From contig NZ_JAGEMK010000001.1 in the NCBI RefSeq assembly GCF_017565425.1, positions 620,001 to 684,000 on the forward strand: a DNA stretch of 64,000 bases, given 5' to 3'. Source of the DNA: Actinotalea soli. GTDB taxonomy: Bacteria; Actinomycetota; Actinomycetes; Actinomycetales; Cellulomonadaceae. Positions 7,643 through 17,106 of this stretch are shown here, in pieces (positions within the stretch are counted from its first letter, which is position 1; every line of letters begins with the position of its first letter). The translations under genes were made by a program, and so were the position numbers. A model generated the notes under the pieces. The model worked only from the letters and a program-made list of their open reading frames with translations, made no database searches and was not told the origin of the DNA.

Positions 7643-8625
7643 GCCCCCGCGCCTGGCGTGAAGTGGTCCCACCCGGTCCCGGCGACCGGGGGCGGACCGC
7701 CGTCGACCAGCACCGCGGGTTCCCCCTCCCGCACGCGTCCCACGGGGACGAAGCCCTCCGGCAGGTCCGCGGAGGGGAACGTCGCCAGGAACCCGTGGTC
7801 CTCACCGCCGGTGAGCAGCCAGGCGAGCGGGTCCGCGCCGAGGGCCGAGGCTGCCGGGCTCAGGGCGTCGAGCTCGCGCGCGAGGGCCAGGGCCGGTGCG
7901 GCGAGATCGATCACGACCCCGCTGGCGCGGGCGATCCGACCCGCGTCACGCAGGAGCCCGTCGGACACGTCGAGCATCGCGCGGGCTCCCGCGCGGGCCG
8001 CCGAGACCGCCGTGGCGAGGGGTGACACGGGCCGGAGGTAGCCCTGGACGAGGTCGGCGCACCCGACCGCCTCACCGAGGCCCGCCTCGAGCAGGGCCAG
8101 ACCTGCCGCCGAGCGACCCAGCGCGCCGCTGTGCGCGACGTGGTCCCCGGGCTGCGCCCCCGAGCGCAGCACCGGAGCGCGACCCTCGAGGTCGCCGTGC
8201 ACGGTCACGGCCACGACCACCTCGGTCCCTCCCGAGAGGTCTCCCCCCACGACGCCGGCCCCGTGCGGGGCGCCCGCCGCCGCCAGCCCCCGGGCCAGGT
8301 CCAGGGCCCACTCGACGGGCAGGTCGCCCGGGGCGACGAGGGCGACCACCAGTCCCGTGGGCCGGGCGCCCATCGCCGCGACGTCCGCGAGGTTCTGGAC
8401 CGCGGCCCGCCAGCCGACGTCGTACCCCGAGGACCACGCCCGGCGGAAGTGGCGCCCCTCGACCAGCACGTCGGTCGAGACGACGACGCGACCGTCGGGG
8501 GCCGCGAGCACGGCGGCGTCGTCCCCTGGGCCCAGGAGGGTCGCCGACGAGCTCGGCAGCAGCGGGAAGATCCGAGCAAGCAGGGCGTCCTCGCCGAGTT
8601 CGGCGACGGTCTCGACGTGGTCCAC
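7627..8625 (-). CDS. thiL: thiamine-monophosphate kinase
   Basis: ThiL phosphorylates thiamine monophosphate to thiamine pyrophosphate, the last step of cofactor synthesis. The 332 residues contain the AIR-synthase-like fold signatures: GPGDDAAVL near the N-terminus, STDVLVEGRHFR, DVAAMGA, VGGDLS, MLDVSDGL, and GGEDH near the C-terminus. I chose GTG 8625 because the hexamer TAGCGT lies exactly seven bases upstream. The next upstream GTG (8634) would overlap that hexamer and has no ribosome binding site. Confidence 0.95.
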   Translation of the reverse strand: MDHVETVAELGEDALLARIFPLLPSSSATLLGPGDDAAVLAAPDGRVVVSTDVLVEGRHFRRAWSSGYDVGWRAAVQNLADVAAMGARPTGLVVALVAPGDLPVEWALDLARGLAAAGAPHGAGVVGGDLSGGTEVVVAVTVHGDLEGRAPVLRSGAQPGDHVAHSGALGRSAAGLALLEAGLGEAVGCADLVQGYLRPVSPLATAVSAARAGARAMLDVSDGLLRDAGRIARASGVVIDLAAPALALARELDALSPAASALGADPLAWLLTGGEDHGFLATFPSADLPEGFVPVGRVREGEPAVLVDGGPPPVAGTGWDHFTPGAGAQPLR

Positions 8626-8632
8626 AGGTCTC

Positions 8633-8658
8633 ACGCTACCCAGGACGGCGGTTACGGT
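8633..8658. promoter_or_regulatory. back-to-back leaderless promoters of thiL and the DUF3515 gene
   Basis: On the minus strand TAGCGT (8638-8633) is seven bases before the thiL GTG. On the plus strand TACGGT (8653-8658) is six bases before the DUF3515 GTG at 8665. The two -10 hexamers are only 14 bases apart, so the -35 region of each promoter must lie over the other gene's start. Confidence 0.5.
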
Positions 8659-8664
8659 GATCCC

Positions 8665-9228
8665 GTGCCCGTCCGCCCCTGCCCACCCCGCTCGTCTGCC
8701 CACCCGGCCTCCGGCCCGCCGCGGTCCGCACCCCGCGCGCGGCGCAGGTCCCGCAGGAGTGCCGGCCTCGCGGGGACGGCCGTCGCGGCCGCCCTGCTCG
8801 CCGGCTGCACGACCCCCGTCACCGTGCCCGTCGCCCCGGCAGCGGCGGACCCGCTGTGCGCCGAGGTCGTCCTGGCCCTCCCCACGGACCTCGAGGGCCT
8901 CGAACGGTTGCGCACCGGGTCCCAGGCCACCGTGGCCTGGGGGGACAGGTCGAGCCCCGTCGTCCTGCGCTGCGGCGTCACCCCCCTCGGCCCGACCACC
9001 GACCAGTGCGTCGCGGCCGACGACGGCACGACGAGCATCGACTGGGTCGCGGTCAGCGGGCCCGAGGACGCCGAGGGCGGGGCCGACTGGCTCTTCACGA
9101 CCTATGGTCGTGAGCCCGCGGTCGAGGTCAGCGTGCCCGCCGAGGTCACGAGCGAACGGTCCACGTCCTTCCTGCTCGACCTCGGTCCGGCGATCGAGCA
9201 GGTCGAGCAGACGCGCTTCTGCTCCTAG
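8665..9228 (+). CDS. DUF3515 lipoprotein
   Basis: The 187-residue protein begins with a long basic N-terminus (about 1-30), a hydrophobic stretch, and the lipobox LLAGC, so Cys near residue 49 would be lipidated and the protein anchored outside the membrane. The rest matches the DUF3515 pattern, with conserved cysteines in CAEVV, LRCGV and a C-terminal RFCS. The function of the family is unknown. It sits divergently from thiL and next to ddl, its usual neighbours in actinobacteria. The start is a GTG with a -10 hexamer six bases upstream. Confidence 0.85.
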   Translation: MPVRPCPPRSSAHPASGPPRSAPRARRRSRRSAGLAGTAVAAALLAGCTTPVTVPVAPAAADPLCAEVVLALPTDLEGLERLRTGSQATVAWGDRSSPVVLRCGVTPLGPTTDQCVAADDGTTSIDWVAVSGPEDAEGGADWLFTTYGREPAVEVSVPAEVTSERSTSFLLDLGPAIEQVEQTRFCS

Positions 9229-9274
9229 AGCCCCTGCCCTTCGGCGCAGGCCTCCAGCAGTCGCTCGACGTGGA

Positions 9275-10414
9275 TCAGCGCAGCCCGGTGGTCCGCGCGA
9301 GGGCGAGCTGGAGCAGCTCGTCGATCAGTTCGGCGTACCCGAGCCCGCTCGACTCCCACAGGCGGGGGTACATCGAGAAGGGCGTGAACCCCGGCATGGT
9401 GTTGATCTCGTTGACCACGACCTCGCCGTCCCCGGTCACGAAGGTGTCGACCCGCGCCAGGCCCTCGCAGCCGACGGCCTCGAAGGTCTGGGCCGCGAGG
9501 TCACGCACGCGGGCGGCGATCTCCTCGGGCAGGTCGGCCGGGCAGCGGAGCACCACGCCGTCCTGGTCGAGGTACTTGGCCTCGAAGTCGTAGAAGGTGT
9601 GCCCCGCGTCGCTCACGACGATCTCGCCCGGGACGGAGGTGCGCGGGGGCGCGCCGTCCCGGCCCTGGAGGACTGCGCACTCGATCTCTCGGCCGCTCAC
9701 CCCGGCCTCGACGAGGACCTTGGGATCGTGCTCCTGCGCGGCGCGGACCGCTGCGGGGAGGTCGGCGAGGTCGTCGACCCGGGAGATGCCCAGGCTCGAG
9801 CCGGCCCGGGCGGGCTTGACGAAAACCGGCAGCCCCAGGGCCTCGACGGTCGCGGTCCAGGTCGCCGGGTCCCGCTCCCACTGACCGGGCCGCAGGACGA
9901 CGTAGGGGGCGACCGGGACGCCCTGCCCCGCCAGGACGAGCTTCATGTAGTGCTTGTCCATGCCGACGGCCGAGGCCAGCACCCCGGCGCCGACGTACCG
10001 GATGCCGGCGAGGTCGAGCATCCCCTGGACGGTGCCGTCCTCGCCGTAGGGACCGTGCAGGAGCGGGAGGACGACGTCGACGGTGCCCAGGCTCGAGGGC
10101 ACCGTCCCAGGGACGAGGGTCAGCGCACCGTCGTCGTCGGTGGCCCGCGGGAGGAGCACCTCGGCCGAGCCGGTGCCCGCCAGCACCTCGGGGAGCTGCC
10201 CGTCGGTGATCTCCCAGCGGGCGGGGTCGTCCTCGACGAGCACCCAGCGGCCCGTCCGGGTGATCCCCACCGGGACGACGTCGTAGCGGGCGCGGTCGAT
10301 CGCGCGGAGCACCCCCGCGGCTGTCACGCAGCTGATCGCGTGCTCTCCCGAGCGTCCGCCGAAGACGACGGCGACCCGTGGGCGCGCAGGGGTGGGGGCA
10401 GGGGTGGCGTCCAT
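9275..10414 (-). CDS. ddl: D-alanine--D-alanine ligase
   Basis: Ddl makes the D-Ala-D-Ala dipeptide for peptidoglycan. It is a 379-residue ATP-grasp enzyme with VAVVFGGRSGEHAISCVTA at the N-terminus, the LHGPYGEDGTVQG block, VKPARAGSSLGIS for ATP binding, and the EINTMPGFTPFSMYP metal-binding signature near the C-terminus. The ATG at 10414 has a TAGGGT hexamer eight bases upstream, so it may be leaderless. It diverges from the PLP enzyme at 10460. Confidence 0.96.
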   Translation of the reverse strand: MDATPAPTPARPRVAVVFGGRSGEHAISCVTAAGVLRAIDRARYDVVPVGITRTGRWVLVEDDPARWEITDGQLPEVLAGTGSAEVLLPRATDDDGALTLVPGTVPSSLGTVDVVLPLLHGPYGEDGTVQGMLDLAGIRYVGAGVLASAVGMDKHYMKLVLAGQGVPVAPYVVLRPGQWERDPATWTATVEALGLPVFVKPARAGSSLGISRVDDLADLPAAVRAAQEHDPKVLVEAGVSGREIECAVLQGRDGAPPRTSVPGEIVVSDAGHTFYDFEAKYLDQDGVVLRCPADLPEEIAARVRDLAAQTFEAVGCEGLARVDTFVTGDGEVVVNEINTMPGFTPFSMYPRLWESSGLGYAELIDELLQLALARTTGLR

Positions 10415-10422
10415 CGCGGATG

Positions 10423-10453
10423 ACCCTACCGGCCCGCCGCGCTGTCGTACGCT
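10423..10453. promoter_or_regulatory. divergent leaderless promoters of ddl and the gamma-synthase gene
   Basis: On the minus strand TAGGGT (10428-10423) is eight bases before the ddl ATG. On the plus strand TACGCT (10448-10453) is six bases before the GTG at 10460. The start codons are 45 bases apart. Confidence 0.45.
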
Positions 10454-10459
10454 GCGGCG

Positions 10460-11617
10460 GTGAGCCTGCACGCAAGCACCCCCCTGTCCCCCGCCACGAC
10501 CGCCGTGACCGCCGGCCGCCCGCCCCGCGAGCAGGGCGGGCCGGTCAACCCGCCGGTCGTGCTGTCCTCGACGTACGTCTCGGCCGGGACCCCCGGCCCC
10601 GGAGAGCTGCTCTACACGCGCAACGGCACCGAGACGTGGACCCCTTTCGAGGTGGCCCTGGGAGAGCTCGAGCGCTCGGCGCTGCCCGCCCTCGTCCTGG
10701 GCTCGGGCATGGCTGCGATCGCCGCGACGCTGGCCCTGGTGCCGTCCGGCGGCCGCGTCGTCATGCCGCGGCACTCGTACCAGATGAGCCTCGCCCTGAC
10801 CGAGGACCTCACCGTCCGGCACGGCTGGGAGCGTGAGCTGGTCGACATCGCCGACACCGAGGCGGTGCTCGCTGCGGTCCGGGGGGCCGACGGTCAGGGT
10901 CCGGCGAGCATGCTCTGGGTCGAGTCCCCCACCAACCCGATGCTCGAGGTCGCCGACCTGCCGGCCCTCGTCGCCGGCGCGCACGAGGTCGGGGCCCTGG
11001 TCGCCGTCGACAACACCTTCGCGACGCCGCTCGGCCAGCAGCCCCTCGCTGTCGGGGCCGACGTCGTCGTGCACTCGGTGACCAAGTACCTCGCGGGGCA
11101 CTCCGACGTCGTGCTCGGGGCGGTCGTGACCTCCGACCCTTCCCTGCGCGAGCGGCTCGCCACCTTCCGCACGGTGCACGGCGCGATCGCGGGGCCCTTC
11201 GAGGTCTGGCTCGCGCTGCGGGGTCTGCGCACCCTCGCCCTGCGCGTCGAGCGCTCCCAGCGCACCGCGGAGACCCTCGCGGCCCGGCTTGCCGAGCATC
11301 CCGCGGTGGCCCAGGTCCGGCACACGAGCCTGCCCGACGACCCGGGTCACGAACGGGCCTCACGTCTGCTGACGGGGCACGGGTCGATCCTCGGCCTGCG
11401 CCCCCGCGGCGGGGCGGCCGCCGCGGACGCCGTGGTGGACCGGGTGCGGCTGTGGGTGCCCGCGACCAGCCTGGGCGGGGTCGAGTCGAGCCTCGAGCGT
11501 CGTCGCCGGTTCCCCACCGAGTCCGTCACCGTCCCCGAGGACCTGCTCCGGCTCTCGGTCGGCATCGAGGACGTCGAGGACCTCTGGCGGGACCTGGACC
11601 AGGCCCTGCGCGGCTGA
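10460..11617 (+). CDS. cystathionine gamma-synthase-type PLP enzyme
   Basis: This 385-residue Cys/Met-metabolism enzyme carries the PLP lysine in [12 protein letters not shown] (about residue 210), [13 protein letters not shown] near the N-terminus, the [12 protein letters not shown] block, and the C-terminal [13 protein letters not shown]. Cystathionine gamma-synthase (metB) is the likeliest role. Cystathionine gamma-lyase or methionine gamma-lyase activity cannot be excluded from sequence. It begins at a GTG with TACGCT six bases upstream and no ribosome binding site. Confidence 0.85.
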   Translation: MSLHASTPLSPATTAVTAGRPPREQGGPVNPPVVLSSTYVSAGTPGPGELLYTRNGTETWTPFEVALGELERSALPALVLGSGMAAIAATLALVPSGGRVVMPRHSYQMSLALTEDLTVRHGWERELVDIADTEAVLAAVRGADGQGPASMLWVESPTNPMLEVADLPALVAGAHEVGALVAVDNTFATPLGQQPLAVGADVVVHSVTKYLAGHSDVVLGAVVTSDPSLRERLATFRTVHGAIAGPFEVWLALRGLRTLALRVERSQRTAETLAARLAEHPAVAQVRHTSLPDDPGHERASRLLTGHGSILGLRPRGGAAAADAVVDRVRLWVPATSLGGVESSLERRRRFPTESVTVPEDLLRLSVGIEDVEDLWRDLDQALRG

Positions 11618-11635
11618 GGGGACACCCCAGCGGCG

Positions 11636-12649
11636 TCAGGCGCGCTCGGCCTTGTGGGGCCTGGCGAGCAGCAGCTGGGCCATCTGGTCCACGGGCAGCC
11701 CGTGGTGCAGCACGTCGACCACGGCCGAGGTGATCGGCATCTCCACCCCGACGCTCACGGCGAGCTCGAGCACCGAGGTCGAGGACTTGACCCCTTCCGC
11801 GGTCCCCCCGGTGGCGAGGACCGCCTCCTCGAGGCTCGTGCCCTGGCCGACGTGCACGCCCAGGGTGTGGTTGCGGGAGAGCGGCGACGCACAGGTCGCG
11901 ACCAGGTCACCCATGCCGGCCAGGCCCGAGAACGTCTCGGCGTCGGCCCCGAGGGCGAGGCCGAGGCGGGTGATCTCGGCGAGCCCCCGCGTGATGACGG
12001 TGGCCATCGTGTTGTGCCCGAAGCCCCGGCCCTGGGCGATGCCGACCGCGACGGCGATGACGTTCTTGACCGCCCCGCACAGCTCGACGCCCACGACGTC
12101 GGTGTTCGTGTAGGGACGGAAGTACCCCGAGGCGCAGGAGGCCGCGACCCGCTGCGCGGTCCCTTCGTCGGTCGACGCGACCACGGTCGCCGTGGGCTGC
12201 CGTTGGGCGATCTCCCGGGCGAGGTTCGGCCCCGAGACGACAGCCACCCTGTCCGCGGGCAGGGCGAGGGCCTCGCGCAGCACCTCGCTCATGCGACGGT
12301 CCGAGCTGAGCTCGACCCCCTTCATGAGGGAGACCACGACGGCCCCGGGCTCGATCAGCGGGGCGAGCGGGGCCAAGGTCGCCCGGGCGCTCTGAGCGGG
12401 GACGGCGACCGCGACGAGCTGGGCGCCCGCGAGGGCCTGCGCGGCCTCGGTGGTCGCGCGCACCCCCCGGGGCAGGTCGATGCCCGGCAGCGAGCGCTCG
12501 TTGCGGTGCTCGGTGTCGATCTGCTCGCAGACCTCCGCCCGACGGCCCCAGACCGTGACCTCTCGCCCGGCGTCGGCGAGCACGGCGGCGAAGGTCGTGC
12601 CCCAGCTCCCCGCACCGAGGACGGCCGTCCGGGTGATCGGGAGGGTCAC
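11636..12649 (-). CDS. gpsA: glycerol-3-phosphate dehydrogenase [NAD(P)+]
   Basis: GpsA makes sn-glycerol-3-phosphate for phospholipid synthesis. The 337 residues show the Rossmann loop GAGSWGTTFA at the N-terminus, VVSGPNLAREIA, the catalytic-lysine region CGAVKNVIAVAVG, and GMGDLVATCASPLSRNH. The GTG start overlaps the plsC stop by four bases (GTGA), so the two genes are coupled. The pair makes functional sense because GpsA supplies the acyl acceptor for the pathway that includes PlsC. Confidence 0.96.
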   Translation of the reverse strand: MTLPITRTAVLGAGSWGTTFAAVLADAGREVTVWGRRAEVCEQIDTEHRNERSLPGIDLPRGVRATTEAAQALAGAQLVAVAVPAQSARATLAPLAPLIEPGAVVVSLMKGVELSSDRRMSEVLREALALPADRVAVVSGPNLAREIAQRQPTATVVASTDEGTAQRVAASCASGYFRPYTNTDVVGVELCGAVKNVIAVAVGIAQGRGFGHNTMATVITRGLAEITRLGLALGADAETFSGLAGMGDLVATCASPLSRNHTLGVHVGQGTSLEEAVLATGGTAEGVKSSTSVLELAVSVGVEMPITSAVVDVLHHGLPVDQMAQLLLARPHKAERA

Positions 12650-13371
12650 GCGACCCCCTCCCCGCCGTGACGACGCCAGACGTACCGCTCGGGCGGGGCC
12701 TGCTCCTCGCGGATCTCCTCGAGCAGCTCGGTGATCGCGGCCATGACGCGCTCGGTCGCCTCCCGCAGCACCTGGCTGTCCTGGGGCCTGCCGTACAGGT
12801 CGGACAGGTCGACGGGCGGGCCCGCGACCACCGTGACCAGCTTGCGCGGGACAGGCCTCACGACCTTGGAGTACCTGCCGAGCAGGCTCTGGGCCCCCCA
12901 CTGGGCGATCGGCACCACCGGGGCGCGCGTGGTCAGGGCAAGGCGGGCGACGCCGGTCTTGCCCGCCATCGGCCACAGGTCGGGGTCCCGCGTCAGGGTG
13001 CCCTCGGGGAAGACCGCCACGCACTCGCCTGCCTCGAGAGCCTCGACGGCGGCGCCCAGCGAGCGACCGGCCGCGGCCGAGTTCCGGTAGACCGGGATCT
13101 GCCCGGTGGCGCGCAGCACCGTGCCCAGCACGGGGACGGAGAAGAGCGAGGACTTGGCGAGGATCTTGGGCGCGACGCCCTGGTCGTACAGGAAGTGGGC
13201 GAAGGTCAACGGGTCGACGTTCGTCATGTGGTTCGCCGCTGCGATGAAGCCGCCGGGCTGGCTCAGGTGCTCCCCGCCGCGCCACTCCCGGCGCGTGACG
13301 GCGAACAGGAGGGGACGCACGACCCGTGCGACATTGCGGTAGGCGCGGTTGGAGCGCTGCGGTGCGGGCAC
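12646..13371 (-). CDS. plsC: 1-acyl-sn-glycerol-3-phosphate acyltransferase
   Basis: The 241-residue protein has the acyltransferase HX4D motif in NHMTNVDP and the FPEGT motif that binds the phosphate. It would transfer an acyl chain to lysophosphatidate in phospholipid synthesis. The N-terminus is basic and partly hydrophobic, which suits a membrane-associated enzyme. The start is GTG at 13371, with a TAGCAT hexamer (13385-13380) eight bases upstream and no ribosome binding site. It is coupled to gpsA by a four-base overlap. Confidence 0.93.
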   Translation of the reverse strand: MPAPQRSNRAYRNVARVVRPLLFAVTRREWRGGEHLSQPGGFIAAANHMTNVDPLTFAHFLYDQGVAPKILAKSSLFSVPVLGTVLRATGQIPVYRNSAAAGRSLGAAVEALEAGECVAVFPEGTLTRDPDLWPMAGKTGVARLALTTRAPVVPIAQWGAQSLLGRYSKVVRPVPRKLVTVVAGPPVDLSDLYGRPQDSQVLREATERVMAAITELLEEIREEQAPPERYVWRRHGGEGVA

Positions 13372-13405
13372 GGGAGCCGATGCTACTCGGCCCCCGGGCC
13401 CTGGC

Positions 13406-14722
13406 TCACTCTCGGCTGAACTCGGCGCCCAGGGCCTCGAGCTTGTCCATGAAGTGCTCGTACCCGCGGTCGATCAGCCCGATGCCACGGACCTGCGAGG
13501 TGCCCTTGGCCGCGAGGGCCGCGATGAGGTGGCTGAAGCCGCCACGCAGGTCCGGGACCTCGATCTCGGCGGCGGCCAGGGGCGTGGGTCCCGAGATCAC
13601 GGCCGAGTGGTAGAAGTTCCGCTGCCCGAAGCGGCACGGGTGACCGCCGAGGCACTCGCGGTACACCTGGATCGTGGCCCCCATGCCGCGCAGCGCGTCG
13701 GTGAACCCGAAACGGTTCTCGTAGACGGTCTCGTGGACGATGGACAGGCCCTTGGCCTGGGTCAGCGCCACGACGAGGGGCTGCTGCCAGTCGGTCATGA
13801 AGCCCGGGTGCACGTCGGTCTCGAGGACGATCGAGCTCAGGTCACCGCCGGGGTGGAAGAAGCGGATGCCGTCCTCCTCGACGTCGAACTCGCCCCCCAC
13901 CTTCCGGAACGTGTTGAGGAAGGCGGTCATCTCGGGCTGGGTCGCACCCTTGACCTTGATGTCGCCGGCGGTGGCGAGGGCGGCCGAGGCCCACGACGCC
14001 GCCTCGATGCGGTCCGAGAGCGCGGTGTGCCGGTACCCGGTCAGACGCGGCACGCCCTCGATCCGGATCACCCGGTCGGTGTCGACCGAGATGATCGCGC
14101 CCATCTTCTGCAGCACGTTGATCAGGTCGAGGATCTCGGGCTCGATGGCCGCGTTCGAGAGCTCGGTGATCCCCTCGGCACGGACGGCCGTGAGCAGCAG
14201 CTGCTCGGTCGCCCCGACGCTCGGGTAGGGCAGCGTGATCTTGGTCCCGTGCAGCCCCCGGGGAGCGCGGATGTGGATGCCCTGCTCACGCTTGTCCACC
14301 TCGGCTCCGAACTGCCGCAGGATGTCGAGGTGGTAGTTGATGGGTCGGTCACCGATGCGGCAGCCACCCAGGTCGGGGATGAACGCCTCGCCGAGGCGGT
14401 GCAGCAGGGGTCCGCAGAACAGGATCGGGATCCGGCTCGACCCCGCGTGCGCGTCGATGTCCGCCACGTGCGCGGACTCGACGTTGCTCGGGTCCAGGCG
14501 CAGCACCCCGCCGGCGACGTCGGCGTCGACCGTGACCCCGTGCAGCTCGAGGAGGCCGGTCACGACACCGACGTCCCGGATGACCGGGACGTTGCGCAGC
14601 TCGCTGGGAGTCTCCCCCAGCAGCGCGGCCACCATGGCCTTCGAGACGAAGTTCTTGGCGCCGCGGACGGTGATCTCACCGTGGAGCGGGGCGCCGCCGT
14701 TGACGTAGAGGACGTCGTTCAT
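13406..14722 (-). CDS. murA: UDP-N-acetylglucosamine 1-carboxyvinyltransferase
   Basis: MurA transfers enolpyruvate from PEP to UDP-GlcNAc, the first committed step of peptidoglycan synthesis. The 438 residues include GAKNFVSKAM near residue 21 (PEP-binding Lys/Asn) and GGCRIGDRP with the fosfomycin-target cysteine at about 121, so the enzyme should be fosfomycin-sensitive. The ATG at 14722 gives the standard MNDVLYVNGGAPLHG N-terminus; longer frames add unrelated residues. It lies between leuD and plsC on the same strand. Confidence 0.96.
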   Translation of the reverse strand: MNDVLYVNGGAPLHGEITVRGAKNFVSKAMVAALLGETPSELRNVPVIRDVGVVTGLLELHGVTVDADVAGGVLRLDPSNVESAHVADIDAHAGSSRIPILFCGPLLHRLGEAFIPDLGGCRIGDRPINYHLDILRQFGAEVDKREQGIHIRAPRGLHGTKITLPYPSVGATEQLLLTAVRAEGITELSNAAIEPEILDLINVLQKMGAIISVDTDRVIRIEGVPRLTGYRHTALSDRIEAASWASAALATAGDIKVKGATQPEMTAFLNTFRKVGGEFDVEEDGIRFFHPGGDLSSIVLETDVHPGFMTDWQQPLVVALTQAKGLSIVHETVYENRFGFTDALRGMGATIQVYRECLGGHPCRFGQRNFYHSAVISGPTPLAAAEIEVPDLRGGFSHLIAALAAKGTSQVRGIGLIDRGYEHFMDKLEALGAEFSRE

Positions 14723-14801
14723 GGGCCTATCGTCACCTACGACGCCCAGAACGTCATATCTCGCCCACGAGTCCTGCGTCACAGAGGGGTCCGGGGCATG
14801 G

Positions 14802-15464
14802 TCAGGCGAGCGCGTCGTCCCCGTGGCGCAGCACCGGGCGCGCCGCGACGACCTCGACCGGGGGGAGGTGCTTGGCCGGCAGGGTCAGGGGGCGCCACGA
14901 CGCACGCGTGGCCTCGAACTCGGTGATCTCGCCCTCGTGCTTGAGGGTCAGGCCGATGTCGTCCAGGCCCTCCATGAGGCGCCACCGGGTGTAGTCGTCG
15001 ACCTCGAAGGGCACCACGACGTCGTCGGCCCGCGCCTGCTTGGCGACCAGGTCGACGGTCACCTCGGTGCCGGGCCGGGCCTCGAGGACCTTCCACAGCA
15101 GCTCGATGTCCTCCTGGGCGACCTGGGCGGCGAGCAGGCCCTGCTTGCCGGAGTTCCCCCGGAAGATGTCGGCGAAGCGCGTCGACAGGACCGCCCGGAA
15201 GCCGTAGTCCTTGAGCGCCCACACCGCGTGCTCGCGCGAGGAGCCGGTACCGAAGTCGGGCCCGGCCACCAGGACGGAGCCGCTGCGGTACGCGTCCTGG
15301 TTGAGCACGAACTCCGGGTCACCCCGCCAGGCGGCGAACAGGGCGTCCTCGAACCCGGTGCGGGTCACGCGCTTGAGGTAGACCGCGGGGATGATCTGGT
15401 CGGTGTCGACGTTGCTGCGGCGCAGCGGGACCCCGACGCCGGTGTGCTGGCTGAACTTCTCCAT
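14802..15464 (-). CDS. leuD: 3-isopropylmalate dehydratase small subunit
   Basis: LeuD pairs with LeuC to isomerise 2-isopropylmalate to 3-isopropylmalate. The 220 residues begin [26 protein letters not shown], a near-consensus LeuD start, and include [17 protein letters not shown], the substrate-specificity loop. An AAGGAAG lies 10 bases before the ATG; a GTG nine bases upstream is an alternative. It follows leuC with a gap of about 70 bases. Confidence 0.96.
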   Translation of the reverse strand: MEKFSQHTGVGVPLRRSNVDTDQIIPAVYLKRVTRTGFEDALFAAWRGDPEFVLNQDAYRSGSVLVAGPDFGTGSSREHAVWALKDYGFRAVLSTRFADIFRGNSGKQGLLAAQVAQEDIELLWKVLEARPGTEVTVDLVAKQARADDVVVPFEVDDYTRWRLMEGLDDIGLTLKHEGEITEFEATRASWRPLTLPAKHLPPVEVVAARPVLRHGDDALA

Positions 15465-15534
15465 CGTTCTCACGCTTCCTTCGTGTCGACGCGCTGCGGA
15501 GATGACCGCGGCGTCGGACCGGTTACTGGGGGTC

Positions 15535-17007
15535 TCAGGCGGACTGGCGGGCGTCGGCGACGGGCGCGCCCTCGAGCGGCGAGCCGTCCGGCACCTCGAC
15601 GTCGGGCCCGAGGTCGGCCACCGAGGAGAGGGTGCCCCGGATGGCCGTCGCGCCGGCCACGAGGGGCGAGACGAGGTGCGTGCGGCCGCCCTTGCCCTGG
15701 CGGCCCTCGAAGTTCCGGTTGGAGGTCGAGGCGCTGCGCTCCCCCGGCGCGAGCTGGTCGGGGTTCATGCCGAGGCACATCGAGCAGCCGGCGTTGCGCC
15801 ACTCGGCACCGAAGTCCAGGAAGATCTGGTCGAGCCCCTCGGCCTCGGCCTGGAGCCGCACGCGGGCCGAGGACGGCACCACGAGGACCCGCAGCGAGTC
15901 GGCCTTCTTGCGGCCCTTGACGAGCTTGGCGACCGAGCGGAGGTCCTCGATCCGGCCGTTGGTGCACGAGCCGATGAAGACCGTGTCGACCGCGATGTCC
16001 CGCAGGGGCATGCCGGGCTCGAGACCCATGTACTCCAGGGCCCGCTCGGCGGCGACGCGCTCGTTCTCGTCGGCGATCTCGGACGGGACGGGGACGTTGC
16101 TCGACAGCGGGAGGCCCTGGCCCGGGTTGGTGCCCCAGGTGACGAAGGGCTCGAGGTCAGAGGCCCGGAGGACCACCTCGGTGTCGAAGACGGCGTCGTC
16201 GTCGCTGCGCAGCGTGCTCCAGTACTCGACGGCTGCGTCCCAGTCGGCCCCCTCGGGGGCGTGCGGCCGACCCTTGAGGTACTCGAAGGTGGTCTCGTCC
16301 GGGGCGATCATCCCGGCGCGGGCACCGGCCTCGATGGACATGTTGCAGATGGTCATCCGCGCCTCCATGGACAGCGCGCGGATCGCCTCGCCGCGGTACT
16401 CGAGCACGTAGCCCTGACCGCCGCCGGTGCCGATCTTGGCGATGATCGCCAGGATGATGTCCTTCGAGGTCGCACCCTTGGGCAGCTCGCCGTCGACCGT
16501 GATCGCCATCGTCTTGAACGGCGCGAGCGGGAGGGTCTGCGTGGCCAGGACGTGCTCGACCTCGCTGGTGCCGATGCCGAAGGCGAGGGCGCCGAAGGCT
16601 CCGTGGGTCGAGGTGTGCGAGTCGCCGCAGACGACCGTGAGGCCGGGCATGGTCAGGCCGAGCTGGGGGCCCACCTGGTGCACGATGCCCTGGTCGGCGT
16701 CACCCAGGGAGTGCAGCCGCACGCCGAACTCGGCAGCGTTGTTGCGCAGGGTCTGGATCTGCGTCCGGCTCGTGAGGTCCGCGATCGGTCGGTCGATGTC
16801 GAGGGTCGGGGTGTTGTGGTCCTCGGTCGCGATGGTGAGGTCCGGTCGACGCACGGGCCTCCCCGCGAGCCGCAGCCCTTCGAAGGCCTGCGGGCTGGTC
16901 ACCTCGTGCACGAGATGGAGGTCGATGTAGAGCAGGTCAGGGGCTCCGTCGGTGCCCCGGCGCACGATGTGCGCGTCCCAGACCTTCTCTGCCAGCGTGC
17001 CCGCCAT
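15535..17007 (-). CDS. leuC: 3-isopropylmalate dehydratase large subunit
   Basis: The 490-residue aconitase-superfamily subunit holds the 4Fe-4S cluster. The three cysteines are in GSCTNGR and in [43 protein letters not shown] and [20 protein letters not shown] are family signatures. LeuCD can also act on citramalate, which matters because cimA is in this window. The ATG at 17007 has GGAG seven bases upstream. Expression is probably controlled by the divergent IclR regulator through the dyad at 17074-17094. Confidence 0.97.
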   Translation of the reverse strand: MAGTLAEKVWDAHIVRRGTDGAPDLLYIDLHLVHEVTSPQAFEGLRLAGRPVRRPDLTIATEDHNTPTLDIDRPIADLTSRTQIQTLRNNAAEFGVRLHSLGDADQGIVHQVGPQLGLTMPGLTVVCGDSHTSTHGAFGALAFGIGTSEVEHVLATQTLPLAPFKTMAITVDGELPKGATSKDIILAIIAKIGTGGGQGYVLEYRGEAIRALSMEARMTICNMSIEAGARAGMIAPDETTFEYLKGRPHAPEGADWDAAVEYWSTLRSDDDAVFDTEVVLRASDLEPFVTWGTNPGQGLPLSSNVPVPSEIADENERVAAERALEYMGLEPGMPLRDIAVDTVFIGSCTNGRIEDLRSVAKLVKGRKKADSLRVLVVPSSARVRLQAEAEGLDQIFLDFGAEWRNAGCSMCLGMNPDQLAPGERSASTSNRNFEGRQGKGGRTHLVSPLVAGATAIRGTLSSVADLGPDVEVPDGSPLEGAPVADARQSA

Positions 17008-17073
17008 GTGATGCTCCCTCGTCGATGTCACTCCCGGAAGGGTGGCCCGGGTACCAATCCGGCCGAGGCACTT

Positions 17074-17094
17074 GCGTCTCAGTGCGCGAGACGC
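17074..17094. promoter_or_regulatory. probable operator of the IclR regulator between leuC and its own gene
   Basis: This is a perfect inverted repeat, GCGTCTC / GAGACGC, with a seven-base centre. It sits 67 bases upstream of leuC and immediately before the -10-like CAATAT of the IclR gene. The position fits a site for autoregulation and leuCD control, as known for LtbR of Corynebacterium and NdgR of Streptomyces. The protein-DNA match is inferred. Confidence 0.55.
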
Positions 17095-17106
17095 CAATAT
17101 CGACCT

